Source of the DNA: Thysanoteuthis rhombus
Taxonomy: Eukaryota; Mollusca; Cephalopoda; Oegopsida; Thysanoteuthidae
Assembly: GCA_963457665.1 (NCBI GenBank)
Contig: OY735201.1
Coordinates: forward strand, 34,644,418-34,708,417
Direction: 5' to 3'
DNA: 64,000 nucleotides
Part shown: piece by piece, positions 14,692 through 26,891 of the stretch
How the letters are laid out: the number at the start of each line of letters is the position of its first letter
Position numbering within the stretch: position 1 is the first letter of the stretch
Notes under the pieces: model-generated
The model's database searches: none
What the model saw: only the letters and a program-made list of their open reading frames with translations
What the model was told of the DNA's origin: nothing
Translations under genes and position numbers: made by a program

Positions 14692-14849
14692 GATTTCATT
14701 TCTTATCCATCAAGGGAGGAAACTCTGAAGTACCCTGATAACACAACCCAGATATACAAAAAAAAACAAAATGGATGTGTCCAGTCCAATCAAACAAGTG
14801 TAAAATAGAAAAGTATTGTGAATTACTCTTCTTGCCGCTTAAAAACAAC

Positions 14850-14851
<2 letters not shown>

Positions 14852-14889
<38 letters not shown>
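14852..14889. repeat. (AT)n microsatellite
   Basis: About 38 bp of uninterrupted AT repeat, 150 bp upstream of the ABHD17 terminal exon. Confidence 0.98.
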
Positions 14890-14892
<3 letters not shown>

Positions 14893-15036
14893 TGTTCCTA
14901 CCAAGGTTAACAATGTATGTAATTTTTTTTAGTCATTGAGTTATATGTATTTTTTGTCTCTTTTTTTTTTTTTCTTACAATTTTATTTTTGTACGTTATT
15001 GTAATCTCAAATTTTTTTTTCTTTTCTCAATTTCAG

Positions 15037-15259
15037 TATTGATAAAGTCCCCAAGATCTCTTCTCCTGTTTTGGTTATTCATGGAACTGATGATGAGGTG
15101 ATTGACTTTTCACATGGCCTGGCTATATATGAACGTTGTCCAAGAGCAGTGGAACCATTGTGGGTGGAAGGGGCTGGCCACAATGATGTTGAACTCTATG
15201 GACAGTACTTAGAGAGACTGAAACAATTTATCCATACAGAACTAGACTACCTATATTAG
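15037..15259 (+). CDS. ABHD17: Terminal coding exon of an ABHD17-type alpha/beta hydrolase (protein depalmitoylase)
   Basis: The exon follows a pyrimidine-rich tract ending in TTTCAG, begins with one base completing a codon carried over from the previous exon, and runs 74 complete codons to a TAG stop. The protein has the conserved ABHD17 (FAM108) C-terminus: a [15 protein letters not shown] block with the acid residue of the Ser-Asp-His triad, then [14 protein letters not shown] with the catalytic His, then the [13 protein letters not shown] end. Family members are serine hydrolases that remove palmitate from membrane-anchored proteins such as Ras and PSD-95. The N-terminal Cys cluster and nucleophile serine lie in upstream exons that I could not find in the preceding 15 kb, so the gene is only partly in the window. 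Family assignment is firm; the paralogue (A, B or C) cannot be given. Confidence 0.93.
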
Positions 15260-15812
15260 CAGCCACATTACCTTTCTAAAAAAAAAAAAAAAAAAATTTT
15301 TTTCCAACAATATTAAACTTTGATTAAATTCTCTACAGTTTGAGAACTGGCAGATATCAAAATCACTGAAAACAATCTTTATTTCTGTTTCACATCTGAA
15401 ATCTTATGTCCACTTTGGTTGTGGATTTTTATACTTTGAATACATGACTGTATGGATGTTGTATGCTTCCCTTTCAATACAGTGAACATTCTTTGTATGA
15501 TAAAATTAAAGGGATCATTTCAAATTCTATTCTCAATATTTGGAAGAATGTTTTGTTTTTTTTTTTTTTTTTTTCAATTCATTAATAAAGAAACTCTTCA
15601 ACATTTATTTAAAGAATATATCAGACCCATTAAAAATTTTCCTAGTTATACATTCTCCTGGACATGTATAATTTTGTAGGTTTGGGATTATCCCTTTAAT
15701 GAAATAATATGCTACTTTCTGGTTTTAAAGAAATTTGCTAATAACACTTAAACATTGTTTCAATTGTTGACTTAAGTTTTACATTTATTCCTAATGCCAT
15801 AATTTATTGATT
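15260..15812 (+). other. Start of ABHD17 3' untranslated region
   Basis: AT-rich non-coding sequence directly after the ABHD17 stop codon. AATAAA hexamers occur at 15584-15589, 16146-16151 and 16669-16674. The sequence does not show which one is used, so the 3' end of the transcript is undetermined. A poly(A) run starts about 20 bases after the stop and a poly(T) run lies at about 15556-15574. Confidence 0.55.
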
Positions 15813-15920
15813 TTAACACCTTCAGCGCCAATGTTTTTTTGTTTGTTTGGTTTTTTTTCTCGCCTAACAGGTAAAGTAGTGAAAACGTTAATCAACTCCC
15901 TTTGGTGCTGAACGTGTTAA
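15813..15920. mobile_element. Palindromic MITE with TTAA ends, piggyBac-like
   Basis: A 108-bp element bounded by TTAA at 15813-15816 and 15917-15920. The ends are near-perfect inverted repeats of 19 bp: TTAACACCTTCAGCGCCAA on the left, and TTGGTGCTGAACGTGTTAA on the right, which match after reverse complementing except at two positions. TTAA is the target duplication used by piggyBac transposons, so a non-autonomous piggyBac relative is the best guess. It lies in the 3' region of ABHD17 and may be transcribed as part of its 3' UTR. Confidence 0.6.
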
Positions 15921-18900
15921 TTTGGTTAAGACTTGGTTTCTTAAATTTAGTAATGCTGTTAAAAATCAAGTAACATATGTATGAATGTTAGTAGTTGATT
16001 ATTTATTAGAAATTCTTTTTTCTTTCAAATACATAAATCATCCATGGCTCAATTTATAAAACCTGTTTGTAACAATGTATGAGAGCAAGATGTTTACTTT
16101 CTAAATATCTAGTTAAACATACTTTAATTTCTCCTGACTAAATACAATAAAACTATTTTGAATGTTAGTAGTTAGCAAATATTCCAAAATTAGACTAACT
16201 AAATTTTTATTTTTTGTTAACTCCTTTTCTTCTTTGTAAAGATTTCTGGGGAATTAAAATACTTGAAAGCATTATGCATAATCTAAAGTGATCCTACCCT
16301 TTAATTTGTTGTCAGCCATGTATTAAACTATTCATACATTAAGAATTTGTATTAATTGCATTTTATATTCAACAAAGCTGCAGATTTACGAAAAGTAAAT
16401 CCTTGTTATTCAATATTGTATGTTCTTTGCAATGAGAAGCATTTAATTGCTGTATTTTGATTGATAATATTGTTAGAATCATGGATGAGACGTGCATAAA
16501 ATGCTTCTATTTTTGTGCACCATGCACACATTTCTTCTACATTTTAGTAAAGACATTAAATTAAGTATTTTTATAAAATAAAAAAAAAATCTAAGAAATT
16601 ATTTTAATCATTTTGAATAATTTTTATTGACACTGTGGATGTTTCATTTTATTTATGATACTGACTTTAATAAAAAAAAAAAGCTGAGAAAACATTTGAT
16701 ACATTTGATATGTTATGATATTGTTTCCTTAGATAAATTTAGTAAAGATCTTTTACTTGTATAATATCTGACTTATGGTTTTCATTCCCAAAAAATGGGT
16801 TTTTTCCTTTTTTCTCTTCTTTTTTTACTCCACTTCTGTTGGTTGCTCAATATTGATGAAAAAATTTATGAATGTTAAACTTTTTACAAGTATTAGCCCT
16901 CCCCCTTTTTTTTTTCCCCTCCTCACATGTTGAGCTGCACCTTCAGGTTAAATATTTTACATCTGTCTATTCCAGGGATATTTACCAATAAATTTCTTTC
17001 TCTCATATTTTCTACTTCTCATTTAAGCAAGGTTACTTGATAATTAATAATTTTGTGGGACTTTGACGGAAATCATTCAGCTGACAAATATCTATTTGTA
17101 ATTTCAAAAGATATGCTTCTGTTACCTTACCTCTGCTTGTTACATGCTGTGGCATTTTTTGCTGTCACTTATGTCCGTCCAAACATTACATCTTATGAAC
17201 AGCAGCAAAGAACTTGAAATACATCATCAATCAATACAGCATTTTCATAAATTTAGTAAAAGCTAGAGAAGCCGAATAAATGCTTTCATTTTATTTTATT
17301 TTTAAAACAATATCCGGAACTTCTTAACCTTTTTTTTTTTTTTATATAATTCAAAAACAGCATTTCAATAGACTCTGTAGAAATTATTACCTCATTTTTT
17401 TTTTTCCCCCCTAGTATTTTCTTTTTAACTTTGTCTTTTAACTTCGATAAATTCATAATTGAAATCTCTTTGCTATTTCTTTCATCTCCATTAAAATTGA
17501 TCCCTTTATTTATCACATGATCCAATTTGAAAAAAAAGATGTCTCACTGAGTTGATTGAATGCAGGATTTAAGTTGGTACTATTACTTTATGGGCTAAGG
17601 CTAATCCCTGCCTCTCAAACTCTTTTGGCAATGATCTTAACACTCCTCTTCTTGGGCATATTGTTTTGCTTCTGGGCAGATTTCATCCTTTAATTCTTGC
17701 AAAAAGATTATTGGCTTGCAAATTTGAGTAACTGCTTAGAACAACCTCAGTAATTGGAGCTGCTCTATGAATGAAAGTGTGCTGTACTTTTCAGCTTGAA
17801 TGATTAACAGTTGTGTTTTTTTTTTGTTTTTTGTTTCTTTTTTTTTTTCTTGTCTTTATTTACTTTTCATAAATCTATGGACTATTTAAAAAAAAAATAA
17901 TAAAAATAAATAAATAAAAACAAAAACTGCCCTCCCCTTTTCCCCCCCACACATTTTCTAATTAAAGGTTTTTCTGTTGCTTCGTTTCCTTTGCTCTGCA
18001 GATTTTCTACATTTTGGTGACAAACATTTGATATTTGCACTTCCATCATCTCTTTGTCAACCATTATGTATAAAAAAAAAAATTCAACTTTGTACTATTA
18101 TTTAGTAATTAAAACAATGGTATATTCACAAAAAACTTGGCCTCAAATCCTTGTCTATAACAATAGATCTTGGGAATATATGGTAAGATGATCAAACGAT
18201 TTTTTTTTTTTTTCTTGTAAATGTTAAGATATTTCTTTAATGTTTGGCACTGACTCTTAATTTGTAATTTATTTTGTCATTTTTAGCTTAGACATAAATT
18301 TTCCAAAATGCCTCAGCACCTAAGTGAATGTATTTAATTTTTTATCTATTAGTATTCTCCAATTTGACTCTATTCATTTGTTTTATAATCAAATGATGTC
18401 CTTCAAAGATATATGAAACTCTCGAGTTAAAATCGAGTCAGTCTATTATTTACACTTTTTTCAATGACTTGTCTCTAACTTCAATCATTAACTTCAAACA
18501 CAGGGCCAAGTTTCTCAATTTCTATTATAATTTCATATTTTTATTTGATTAAAACCTTTATGATATGATCAGAGCAAAACCTCTTTCCAGAAAATGGTCT
18601 ACTAAGTTAATGTGTTCTTTTCGTTCTGCTTATCTTGAATCTAATACCATTCCCAGTAAGTTTTGATATAGCTGGATCGATAGAGTAATTGTTTTTTCCC
18701 CCCCTCTGAACTGAAAATATTTTTACTTACCAAAAGAGCCTTTGAATAATCTTGCATTATTTAGAGAGCATTTATTGAGGGTGGAAACTATTAGCAGTAC
18801 GGTGCCTTAATCAGAAATATGAATTCAAAATTATTCATGCAAATAAGTGTTAATCTTTCTTCTGCATATTTTCATTTGGTAGTTAGAATCGAACCACTCT

Positions 18901-21900
18901 TTGAGAGAGAGAAGGAGAAAAAAAAAAAAAAAAATTTGCAGCAATTTTTATTATCTTTGGTTACAAGCCAAGGTATGAATCCCTCAATCTATTAACTAAA
19001 ATCTGCAGGAGGTTCTCACTTATATCCCCACATCCCCAAAATTTTGTATTTTTTATGATATATGTTAATTACATATTCATTTTAGTTCAATGTTAGTTGA
19101 GCATAGGTTTATCATCTAGAAAAATTGGTAGTTTTCTCGTATTAAATATAATTTAATTTTTAGATATGCAAATATAAGGATTATCAAAGATTAAAAACTA
19201 ATTTTGAAGTTTTCTCAGGGATTGACTTCTGTAGGTTTTAAAATTATAAAATGCAAATATCAGATTCTCACTCATCAATCGAGCCACTTCTCTTGTTTAT
19301 TAATAATTATTTTCAAACATCCATAATGATAATAATCAGGAATTATTTTTAAAACTAAAATCTGTTCAAATTCTTCATCCTTTGTTTCGAAATATGAACC
19401 TTAATGAAAATCTGATAGCTATGGGCTCTTATGAAAATCTACTATGGTATGTCGTCATACTGTAAGTAAAAGTACCTATTTATTTATAAAGACAAAAAAA
19501 TATAACTTTTTATACAAAGAGTTAGTGTGACTAAATGTGCAAACTTTTCTGTGTGCAGTTCAGACTCGGCCTTTCTGTGAGCCTCTTTTATAGGTTCATA
19601 GATTGTAGCCAAAAAAATAAAAGCTGGTTTAGATAGTATCAGTTCATAAAATATCTGCGGTGTTTGTAGTTTACCGTTATGTTTACTCACTACTCTAACT
19701 TTCTCTTTCTTTTTTTTTTTTCCTAATTATGTGATTTATACTTTTAATTCTAGTTAATACATTGCAATTTTTGTAAATCCGTTCTTGTACCTATGGAATA
19801 TATTGCTAGCTTTGACAAACCCTTATTTCTGTTAGAATCTTTATCGTTGTAGTTAATTCTTTCATTCGCTATAGAAAATAATCATCAAACTATCTAATGA
19901 AATGGTCAAAAAAATCCCCTTGAGGTTAAGGCTATTTAACCAAGTTGATATGAATACGTTTTTATGAGGTACAGTGATGGTCAAATTCCTCAAAAGTAAA
20001 GGTTTATCCTATGAGGGATTCACTCTCTACTAATATTTATTTACAAATAGTTTAAAGAAATATGATATTTAAGATCTCTGTGTATATATTATCAATTATT
20101 TGAAAATGCAACAATCCAGTGTGAATGTTCTTGGTGATACATAACAAAAATCCAATAAAATGTTAAAACTAGTCAAAAATGAAGTCTCTTGCATACACTT
20201 TCCACTTTGAATGAATTAGATGCTGTTCAAATGACAAACTTGATCTTGTGAGGGTTTTCTTATAGAGAACATCACTCAAGGTTCCTCATACTTCATGTCT
20301 AAAAAAGAAAAAAAAAAAAAGTCTTGGCTGTGTGGTGGGGGAAAGAGAAATTCTTCATTTGAATCCATTTCACTGCAATCAAGAAATCCTCAAGTTTTTG
20401 TATCGTTCATATCTTAGTCAAAGATTTTCCATGGCATCTTAATTTTCTAATTTAGTTGACCCCCTCAAAAAATAAATCTAGATAAGATATTTAAGATCTT
20501 TCTAGATAATTTAACACACACTCACACACACACACTCACACAAATGTCTGAAGCAGACTTAATTGTATGAACATTCGATCATGTTGCATGCATTTTAGAG
20601 TAGATAAACGTTTTCTTCAGATTTCAAATTTTTATTTTCATTTTTGTTTCCTGTATCAAATTTTGTGATTGTGAAAACAGCTGATGTTTTTCTCATCCTC
20701 ATAATCAACTGGATTTTCATAATAAAAGAATTGAAATAAATTTTGAATTTTGTATTTTTATTTTTACAATTAATTTTTAAAAATTCAAATCATTTGTTAA
20801 GCTAATTTTGAAATGTATTTCATGAACAGTTCAAAGTTGTCAATGTTAGTAAATCTTCTATACATACTGGACAACATTGTCAAGCTATGGTGAAATGATG
20901 ACTTAGATATTGGTGTTACTTGATTGAAGGGAAAGAATCAATGAGGATTGGAAACTAAAACTGTTATTGTCTTTGTCTTTATATAAAATCTGATCTCAGT
21001 ATTAGCACAAAGGGAAATAATAAAGAAAGCAGGTATTGTATTTTTTTTTTTTTTTCTCTCCAAATATTTCTAAGTAATTTCAAATTTTTTAAAACTTCTT
21101 TTATACATAGGAATTGAACTAATTCTGTTAATCTGCAAATTCCTTAGCCCCCCCTCCCCTCCTTTTTTTTTTTTTTCTCTCTGATATTGAGGACGACCAT
21201 CACACTTACCAATTCTAGTAGGAAAATTAAAATAATTCTAGTTTTTAAATGCATAATAGTTTTAATAAATTCAAGCTCCCCCCCCTCTAGGCAATCAAAG
21301 CAGTTGATTAATATAATCAATAGCTAGTTCACTAATTTGCAAATTGGATTGTAACAAGTTAACAATGTGTTTGCTGATACATATTGTAATAAAAATGGAT
21401 CATAGACTTTTGGTTACTCCAATATTTTGTCAGCGTCTTTTAGTTAATTTGTTTATCAAAGTGAATTTAATTACATGATTGAATTTTGTGGCTGAACTTG
21501 AAATAAGTGGTTCAAAGATGTGGGGATGGTAATTTATGTTCTTAGATACAGGTAAAAAATGTCTGGTGAATTCATGCTGCCAAAAGATCAGAATTTGATT
21601 TTCCAAAATTAAGAATGGTTTCTCAATTGGTCTTTTTTCAACCTTTCTCATCCTGTTACTATCACTTTTGTGACATAAATTCTATATTTTATGCCTATAC
21701 TCTGACATCAGATTAGATAAGTAGGGTAAAACATCCTTTATCGACCAGGGTCCCACAAGAGGGTGTTAAGGGTTCCACGATATTTTTTTTTTTTTGTATG
21801 CATGAAAAAAGCTTCTGACTCATTTCAATGGCAGATGAAATTCATGTTTATCTTCATCTTCATCAATCAAAACTACCTTCAGAAAACTTTTTCTTTGTAT

Positions 21901-22559
21901 TAAACTAGTTAGCCTGAATATTCTTTTTCATTTCATTTTTTACATAAAATTAATGGAAGAAAAAAATACTTGGAAAGATGAACTAATTGACATTTTTCAA
22001 GGAAATGGAGTATCATTTTATACATATTTTCATTTATTAATAGAAATAATTTCATTCTTCCTTATCTGTTCATTTTGGTGAACATGAATATAAAATAAAA
22101 CCTAAACTTTAGAATACTGATAATTACCTCCCGACTATAATGCTTGTTTAATTTTTTAAAAATTCTTTTAACACTGATGTGTTATTAGTTGTACATTTGA
22201 GATTTGAAAGTTTTCAAAGCTTTCTTTCAAAAGGAAAGCTTTTATTCAGTTTTATTTTGCTTAAATTCTAGTAAGTGCAATAGTTCAATAGCAGAGATAT
22301 CTTCAAAACTCTCAGCCTGCACAACCACGTCTTATTACTAGTTGGAACTTAGTGGTTGACATTTTGATAGAGAAAACTGATTAAAGTCCTTAAGCTACAA
22401 TTAATATTATCTTTTTTTTTCTTTTTAAAAAATTTTTTTTTAACAATGAAATAATTTTGAAGGAAATAGTATAATTATAGATTTATAAAATGTCTGAACT
22501 AGTGCTATGGATAACCAGGATGATGGTGCTTTTTGGAGGGGAAGGAACGAAATTTCCAA
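15921..22559. other. AT-rich region with no gene seen
   Basis: May include the distal ABHD17 3' UTR (AATAAA at 16146 and 16669). Otherwise homopolymer tracts and one CA repeat. No protein-like segment or clear transposon was recognised. Confidence 0.5.
20514..20542. repeat. (CA)n-rich microsatellite
   Basis: CACACACTCACACACACACA followed by CTCACACAA; an imperfect CA repeat. Confidence 0.9.
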
Positions 22560-22861
22560 CATTATAACATAACATTAATTATCAGATGTGGCGGGAAGTC
22601 AGATTTGACCTGAGGATTGTCAAAGATCAAACTCAAGATGGCTGCCAGTCAACTGGGTCAAATGTGTTTAGTCAAATGGCGTGGAAAAAAATTCATGGTG
22701 ACATTTCCAACTGAGTTGGGAATGGCCATTCATTTGGTGATACTTCTGAGATCACCAGAACCCAACGAAATGCATCTAGGTTAAAGTAAAAAGGAAAACA
22801 TTTTTAAAAAAGACATTCTTTTGCTAATACATTTGGTGTGGGGCAGCATGTTTACAAGCAC

Positions 22862-22884
22862 TATATATATATATATATATATAT
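22862..22884. repeat. (AT)n microsatellite
   Basis: Short AT repeat at the inner edge of the left arm of the 22.56-23.98 kb inverted repeat. Confidence 0.95.
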
Positions 22885-23169
22885 CTCCCACTCTCACTCA
22901 CTCTATTAGTACAGCAGAGTTGAAACGAAAAAAAATGTAAATCCCTCCACCTCAACCCCCACCCCCAAACTAAGTGAAGGGTAATTTATGATGTCATCAT
23001 TTGCAGTAATTTATCACTTCGTGCATTTGTGGAGAAAAAGATCTTACCCCTCAGAAAAAGGATGGGGTCTCAACATTTTTACCCCCACCCCTTCCTAGTA
23101 TCAAGTGTGCGCAAGTCCACCACAGTAGTGTCAAGTGTCCTTGATAACATATCAATGTTCTAATGCAGT

Positions 23170-23215
23170 CTGACCCCTAGTAATTTTCAAGATGGCCTCC
23201 AAGTTGACGTTCAAA
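23170..23215 (+). repeat. CAAGATGG-type dispersed repeat (also near 25130 and 56215)
   Basis: CAGTCTGACCCCTAGTAATT then TTCAAGATGGCCTCCAA. Related copies: CAGTCTGACCACTAGAAAGG, TACAATTTTCAAGATGG near 25132, and CAGTCTGGCAACTGAGAAGA, ATTTTCAAGATGGCTGCCAA near 56213. Confidence 0.5.
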
Positions 23216-23417
23216 TTGATTTAAAAAAAAAAAAAAAATGAATAAATAATAATTATAAATAATCCACCCTACCCGTCTAAAATTCACAAAAGGTCTCTTG
23301 GTTCTTTATACTATCTGACCATTGGGAAAGTATAATCTTCAAGAAGACTTTGAAAATAGTTGCCAAATTCTTAAAAATACCTGTTACTCATTCGTTATTC
23401 ATGATTCACCCTAGACA

Positions 23418-23451
<34 letters not shown>

Positions 23452-24654
23452 TTTTATCACTTGTGTTTAATAACCTATTGTTCAAGTAATGGACATTTTA
23501 AGGATTAGGCGATCATTTTTGGATGCCATCTTTTCCTCAGCATTTTGAAGATTTGGCTGCCATCATATTTCTGATCTCTAAATCACCCCTCACTGTTGGC
23601 AACATATTTCTTTCACATAGTACTCAGATATTCAATTGAAATATTGCTTGTAACATGATGCCCTGTATTAGCAAAAATGTCTTCTTGATGGGTTGTTTTT
23701 TGTTTTTGTTTTTTTTTCCCCACTTTGACTTTGATTTAAATTTATTTCCTTGGATTCTGGTGATCTCAAAATATCACCCAAATGAACGGGCATCCCCAAC
23801 TCGGAAATGTCACCTCAAATGTTTTTTCCACGCTGTTTGATTCCTAATGTGAACTTGTTTGAATAACAGATCTGGTTGGCCATCTTGAATTTGACCTTTC
23901 ACGGTCCTCTGAGTCAAATCTGACTACCCTCCCTCCACACCTGAAAATTGATATCATGGTATGCACTAACTGTTAACAATGTCATCCTTTTTTTTTTTTT
24001 TGTTCACTTTTTGAGTGGTGAAAAAAAAATTGATATAATTTGAGAGTTCAGCTGATGTACTAAACCACTGGCCTTGAATACAGGCAAGAGTGTCCAAGTT
24101 TTTGCAACCATCTACTACCCATCATCTGTGTTCAGAATGAACCCTGGTTTAGTGGATTTCGTCAATCTGCACCTGTTGTACCCCCCCACACCCAAAGAGG
24201 GGCCTTCCCCTATTCCCAAGTGCATTCATTCAGATAATCGAAAGACTGAAATTTTTAGTTCTGCGTTATTTAAAAAATCTTACTGCTGTCCAACATAAGG
24301 AAAAGGCAAGGTTGAATAAGCCAAAATGTTAACTCGTTATTGGGAAGTGTGCTAGGTATAGATTATCATAAATGTATTCAGATTAGCTCTAAAAATATTT
24401 CTCCTCTCACTAACACGAAGAAAGGTCCTAAATGTCAGGTTTCTGTCCATACATTGTTAAGAACTTTCATCCCAACCACCCCGTCAGGTTTTCACGTTTA
24501 TCAGAACGTGTTACCACTATAAATATTACCGTTTGAAAAAAGTTCAAGAAAAAATATATCACCTTCCTAGGTTCAGTAGAACTTGAGTTGGAAGTATTTT
24601 ATAAAATCGATCTGAAATTTGCTTTGGTGAACTACTATCGAAAAATAAGGATAT

Positions 24655-26120
24655 AAATGTCAAAATCGATCTATTAACAGCTGCTCTTCAACGTCCCAAT
24701 TGTGTATATTTTCTGCTCTGAAAAGTGCAAAAGACACGTATTTTGTAAACATGACATCTCCGATTTTAATCTCAAAGAGAGGCAACTTTTCCTTTTGTAA
24801 TTATCCACACACTCCGTATCGATAGAAAGTAGGATGAATCTTTACAGCCATGATAAAGTTATTGTCCATGTGATCGTTGCAAAAATTGTTCAATAGGTGA
24901 TAAAAGCATAAAATTCGGCACAAATATTCTTTGATAGGTACTAATCATTTCCAGATATGGAAACATTCCCGAACTGCCCGTCCATAACAACGGCTTCTAA
25001 GGAATCCATTGCAACTGCTTAAAAATCTGTTCTTTTAAATTTTCACTTCAATTGGTTTCTCAGCGTTTTTTTTGTTTTTTGTTTTTGTTTCGTTGTATCT
25101 GGTGTGCTCAATGACACATTAAAAGTGTACGACAGTCTGACCACTAGAAAGGTACAATTTTCAAGATGGTGTACAAAGGCCTCATTACAGACATTTAATG
25201 AGTCATGGATGTTTTCATCCTGCAATATGCGCTTTATAAACGAATTCCTGGATCCATCCCGAAATTTAATCACTTCTTCTGCGATCCGCCTGTCCACAAA
25301 ATTTGATGAAATTTATTAAAAACTTTCCCGTATATCATGTGGGCAGACATGACTGAGAACTAAAATGTATGGAGGGAAAAAAAAGAGAATGAAAAATCTC
25401 TCAAAATCTTGGATCCCCACCCCAATTTTTTTTTTCACATCTTCCTTGATACGCGCGTCATCCTTCAACGAAATTTTATTGAGAACTATTGGAGAAATCG
25501 TATGGACAGACAGGAGCTGATACAGAATAGTATAAGGAAGAAATATATTTCTCATCAAAAAACACATTCTTGGATCCAGCTTAAAATTTAATCTCTTCTC
25601 ACTTAACCCATTTTTGAGATCTCCTATAGAGAGACAAGAGCGAATAGAGAAATTAACGGGCTGGGGGGGGGGGATAAATCTATGGGGTTATGTTGTTTTG
25701 TACATTTTTGTTCTCGCTCATGTCTTTCCATACTATATCTCCAAATATCACGATGAAATTGTGGAAAAGTGGACCAAACGATAAAAAAGATGTTATCAAC
25801 AAATTTTGTGGGTGGATCCAAGAATGTTTGTTTTCATTGGGAGATATTTATCGGCTTGCTAGGGTGGAAACATTGCCTAGCAACTGTTGCTAAGGAAATA
25901 CCGTTTCAGAAAGTCTCCATTTCTGAAACTGTTCAGTACACCCTAAAGTATCACGAGGCCAAGTTTTTTTGCTTTTATTACAGTAAACAGTTCCGACCTA
26001 ATTCTCCACCGATCGCCTGGATTATTATCATATCAAGCATCTGCTTTCAATCTGAAAAAACACGAGTATGATTTTTTTTTTCAATCAAGCCAGTAGATAA
26101 GAAGTTACATCGATTTTGAT
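24655..26120. mobile_element. Third large inverted repeat, with an internal 161-bp tandem unit
   Basis: Sequence around 25245-25380 is repeated in inverted form at 25690-25820, for example GAACTAAAATGTATGG against the complement of the 25700 region, and a less similar pairing continues outward to about 24655 and 26120. On the left side a GGATCC-containing unit recurs at exactly 161-bp spacing (GGATCC at 25250, 25411 and 25572). A stretch at about 25095-25180 in the left arm has no right-arm partner and matches a repeat seen elsewhere, which suggests a nested insertion. Boundaries are uncertain. Confidence 0.55.
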
Positions 26121-26891
26121 TTGTGAAAGCTCTTTTTGAAAAGTGCAATTAATAATTATTATGTAATGAAAATATATTCCTGTGTATTTACATCATACGC
26201 CATTTCAACCGGAAAGAAAAGTAATATATTCTTATTTCGTATTCATAAACTAGCTAATTTTGGAAAGCAGAATATGATCAGCGTATGCATGTCGATTAGA
26301 ACTCATCTGACAATACGATAAGTGACAATTACGATCTTTAAACCTTTTTTATGTTCTTGGGTAATAAGTGCTATTTCCTAATTGATTATATCTAAAGTAT
26401 AGAATACAGCTATTATTCTCTCCAAACTTTTCGTTAGCAATCAGAATCATAGGGTAATTTACTTTTTTTTATTACCTCAAACAGCTTGGGAAAGGTACTT
26501 GCAAACTACAAACTCCTTATCTAGAGCTATGACAAATTGTTTCATAAGGTCTAATTTTAGGTGCAGTGGTAGCGTTAACCCCCTTCTGGGGATCAAGCAA
26601 TGGTTCACACGAGACGTTGTTCATTCCACACGTAGAATTCGGGTGGTTGTGGCCAGTACCGCCTTTGGTAGTGCACCAAGGCTTCCCTGCAGTCCCAAAA
26701 GCAAAGATAGCAGGGAAACTTGGTAGAACCTTTCAGAAGACCAATCAGGAATGCCGCCATTTTGAAGTTTCTGATGACCTTTCATTCGCGCTCTTCTTGA
26801 CGTATAGCTATGTCTTGACACTGTTGTATTGCAAATGAAATGAGGTGCCCAGAATTTGTCTTGATCCCCGGTAGGCATTTCGAAATATGCC

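Larger units (their letters stand above)
1..15036. other. Region without recognised exons (probable ABHD17 intron or intergenic)
   Basis: AT-rich DNA with frequent poly(A)/poly(T) runs (for example about 860-887). Apart from the repeats listed separately, no segment showed conserved protein sequence. Specific searches by eye for the upstream ABHD17 exons (the GQSIG nucleophile block, the HSPLTSG block) found nothing, so those exons are probably before the window. A 58-codon open frame at 6673-6849 and the 127-codon frame at 10041-10424 could not be assigned. Confidence 0.5.
22560..23975. mobile_element. Large inverted repeat with arms of about 300 bp
   Basis: The left arm (22560-22870) and right arm (23640-23975) are inverted copies. 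Examples: GTCAGATTTGACCTGAGGA with TCCTCTGAGTCAAATCTGAC, and GATCACCAGAACCCAACGAA with TTCCTTGGATTCTGGTGATC. The homology runs inward through AAGACATTCTTTTGCTAATA. About 770 bp of different sequence separates the arms, including a dispersed CAAGATGG-type repeat and a T(>30) tract. No transposase frame was seen. Probably a non-autonomous DNA transposon with long terminal inverted repeats. Confidence 0.75.

Noticed and set aside
25874..25900. CCTAGCAACTGTTGCTAAGG, considered as an RFX-type X-box
   Set aside because: The half-sites are in the wrong relative arrangement and it lies inside a repeat arm.
25043..26071. Several overlapping open frames on both strands sharing an HTISP-like segment
   Set aside because: The sharing reflects the inverted and tandem DNA repeat at 24.65-26.12 kb, not a protein family.
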